A stretch of 6,694 nt of DNA, taken from NCBI GenBank assembly GCA_030630395.1, contig DAOVNE010000076.1, positions 1-6,694 of the forward strand, read 5' to 3'. Both the position numbers and the translations under genes were made by a program. Source of the stretch: Candidatus Eiseniibacteriota bacterium (GTDB lineage: Bacteria; Joyebacterota; Joyebacteria; Joyebacterales; Joyebacteraceae). Shown here one piece after another: positions 6,247 to 6,694 of the stretch. The notes beneath the pieces were generated by a model. That model did not search any database. It was not told the origin of the DNA and was given only the letters and a program-made list of their open reading frames with translations. Numbering within the stretch: position 1 is the stretch's first letter; each line of letters begins with the position of its first letter.

Positions 6247-6694
6247 ATGCGGAATTGCTGCGCGCTGTTCATAGCCCTGATCGTTGTTGCCACGTTGGCG
6301 GCGCCGGTCACCTGTACGGCACAGCTCTATGTGGCCAACGATAACAACGGCCGCGTAATCAGCTACGTCGACACCTCAGGGACCATTCTGAATCCCGGTG
6401 AGGCCTTTTATGACATAAAGGGAATGGCGATTGAGGAGGACGGGACGATACTGGTCGCCGAGGAGTACATGATAAAGCGCCTCGATCCCGTTACCGGGAC
6501 CATCACGATCGTCGACCCGTACGGGTATGCGATCGTCGATGTCTATCCGGATGCGGAGACACCCGACATCTTCACGATTACCGGTGATGCATACGCTGCC
6601 CTCAACGTGATGCTGGGTGGAGCGCCCCCGGCCGAGTGGGCCCACGGCTTCGATGGAATGCCCGTCGATTTCCAGATCTATCCCATTGGCGATA
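6247..6694 (+). CDS. Secreted protein with beta-propeller/NHL-like repeats, C-terminus cut by window edge
   Basis: The frame from the ATG at 6247 is open to the end of the window, giving 149 residues. Residues 1-25 form a signal peptide: a short basic start (MRN), hydrophobic core FIALIVVATLAAP, and probable cleavage after CTA before Gln26. The mature part opens with LYVANDNNGRVISYVDTSG (27-45) and continues with GMAIEEDGTILVAEEYMIKRL (59-79) and DPVTGTITIVDPYG (80-93). These are strand-turn-strand units of the kind seen in NHL or SMP-30-like beta-propellers (location-specific ILVA/YVA strands, then an I/L-x-D/R-x-x-G turn). The repeats are too few here to be sure of the fold, and the function is unknown. 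An alternative start at 6208 would add 13 residues ahead of the signal peptide; the promoter and RBS favour 6247. The gene is separated from the protease by a terminator and has its own promoter, so it is likely a separate unit with the same orientation. Confidence 0.8.
   Translation, partial: MRNCCALFIALIVVATLAAPVTCTAQLYVANDNNGRVISYVDTSGTILNPGEAFYDIKGMAIEEDGTILVAEEYMIKRLDPVTGTITIVDPYGYAIVDVYPDAETPDIFTITGDAYAALNVMLGGAPPAEWAHGFDGMPVDFQIYPIGD

Noticed and set aside
6012..6311. Minus-strand open frame of 99 codons across the terminator and promoter
   Set aside because: It reads backwards through a strong terminator hairpin and a plus-strand promoter and gives no recognisable protein.
1..6694. 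CRISPR, tRNA/rRNA, insertion sequence, phage or defence-system signatures
   Set aside because: I looked on both strands for regular spaced repeats, transposase-like frames, terminal inverted repeats and conserved RNA landmarks and saw none.

Overview
The window carries two divergent transcription units and reads as bacterial chromosome of moderately high G+C. Two signals point to a bacterium of, or near, the Fibrobacterota-Chlorobi-Bacteroidota side of the tree, or one of the uncultivated phyla with similar secreted proteins (Eisenbacteria, Latescibacterota, Krumholzibacteriota and similar). The first is the C-terminal module of the large secreted protein, with an NPFNPTTAIRY motif and a FlgD-Ig/type A sorting-like fold. 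The second is its mosaic of beta-helix and Fn3 domains. The phylum is an inference from protein style; there is no rRNA or marker gene here. Promoters look like ordinary sigma70 sites (TTGAAA-17-TATAAT), not the -33/-7 type of Bacteroidota, which argues against Bacteroidota proper.

Left part, minus strand, read right to left: a geranylgeranyl-reductase-family FAD oxidoreductase (about 776-2203) and an EamA/DMT-type membrane transporter (779 down to the window edge, C-terminus missing). The two overlap by 4 bases (ATGA), so they are very probably one translationally coupled operon. No other gene was seen on the plus strand of this region.

Centre: a divergent intergenic region (2204-2412) with a near-consensus plus-strand promoter, a leader with overlapping inverted repeats, and a good Shine-Dalgarno site. 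It drives a 1218-residue secreted protein (2413-6069). Domains in order: signal peptide, short I29-like propeptide, complete papain-type (C1A) protease with intact Gln/Cys/His/Asn residues, a right-handed beta-helix, three Fn3-like modules, a second beta-helix, and a FlgD-Ig/T9SS-like C-terminal domain. A strong hairpin terminator follows.

Right end, plus strand: a second secreted protein with its own promoter and RBS begins at 6247 and runs off the window; its visible part has short beta-propeller/NHL-like repeats.

The minus-strand pair looks like membrane or isoprenoid housekeeping, and the plus-strand genes belong to the cell's exported repertoire. Nothing in the sequence links the two halves functionally. 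I see no RNA gene, CRISPR array, insertion sequence or phage signature. The most notable object is the mosaic protease and the question of how it is exported and anchored.
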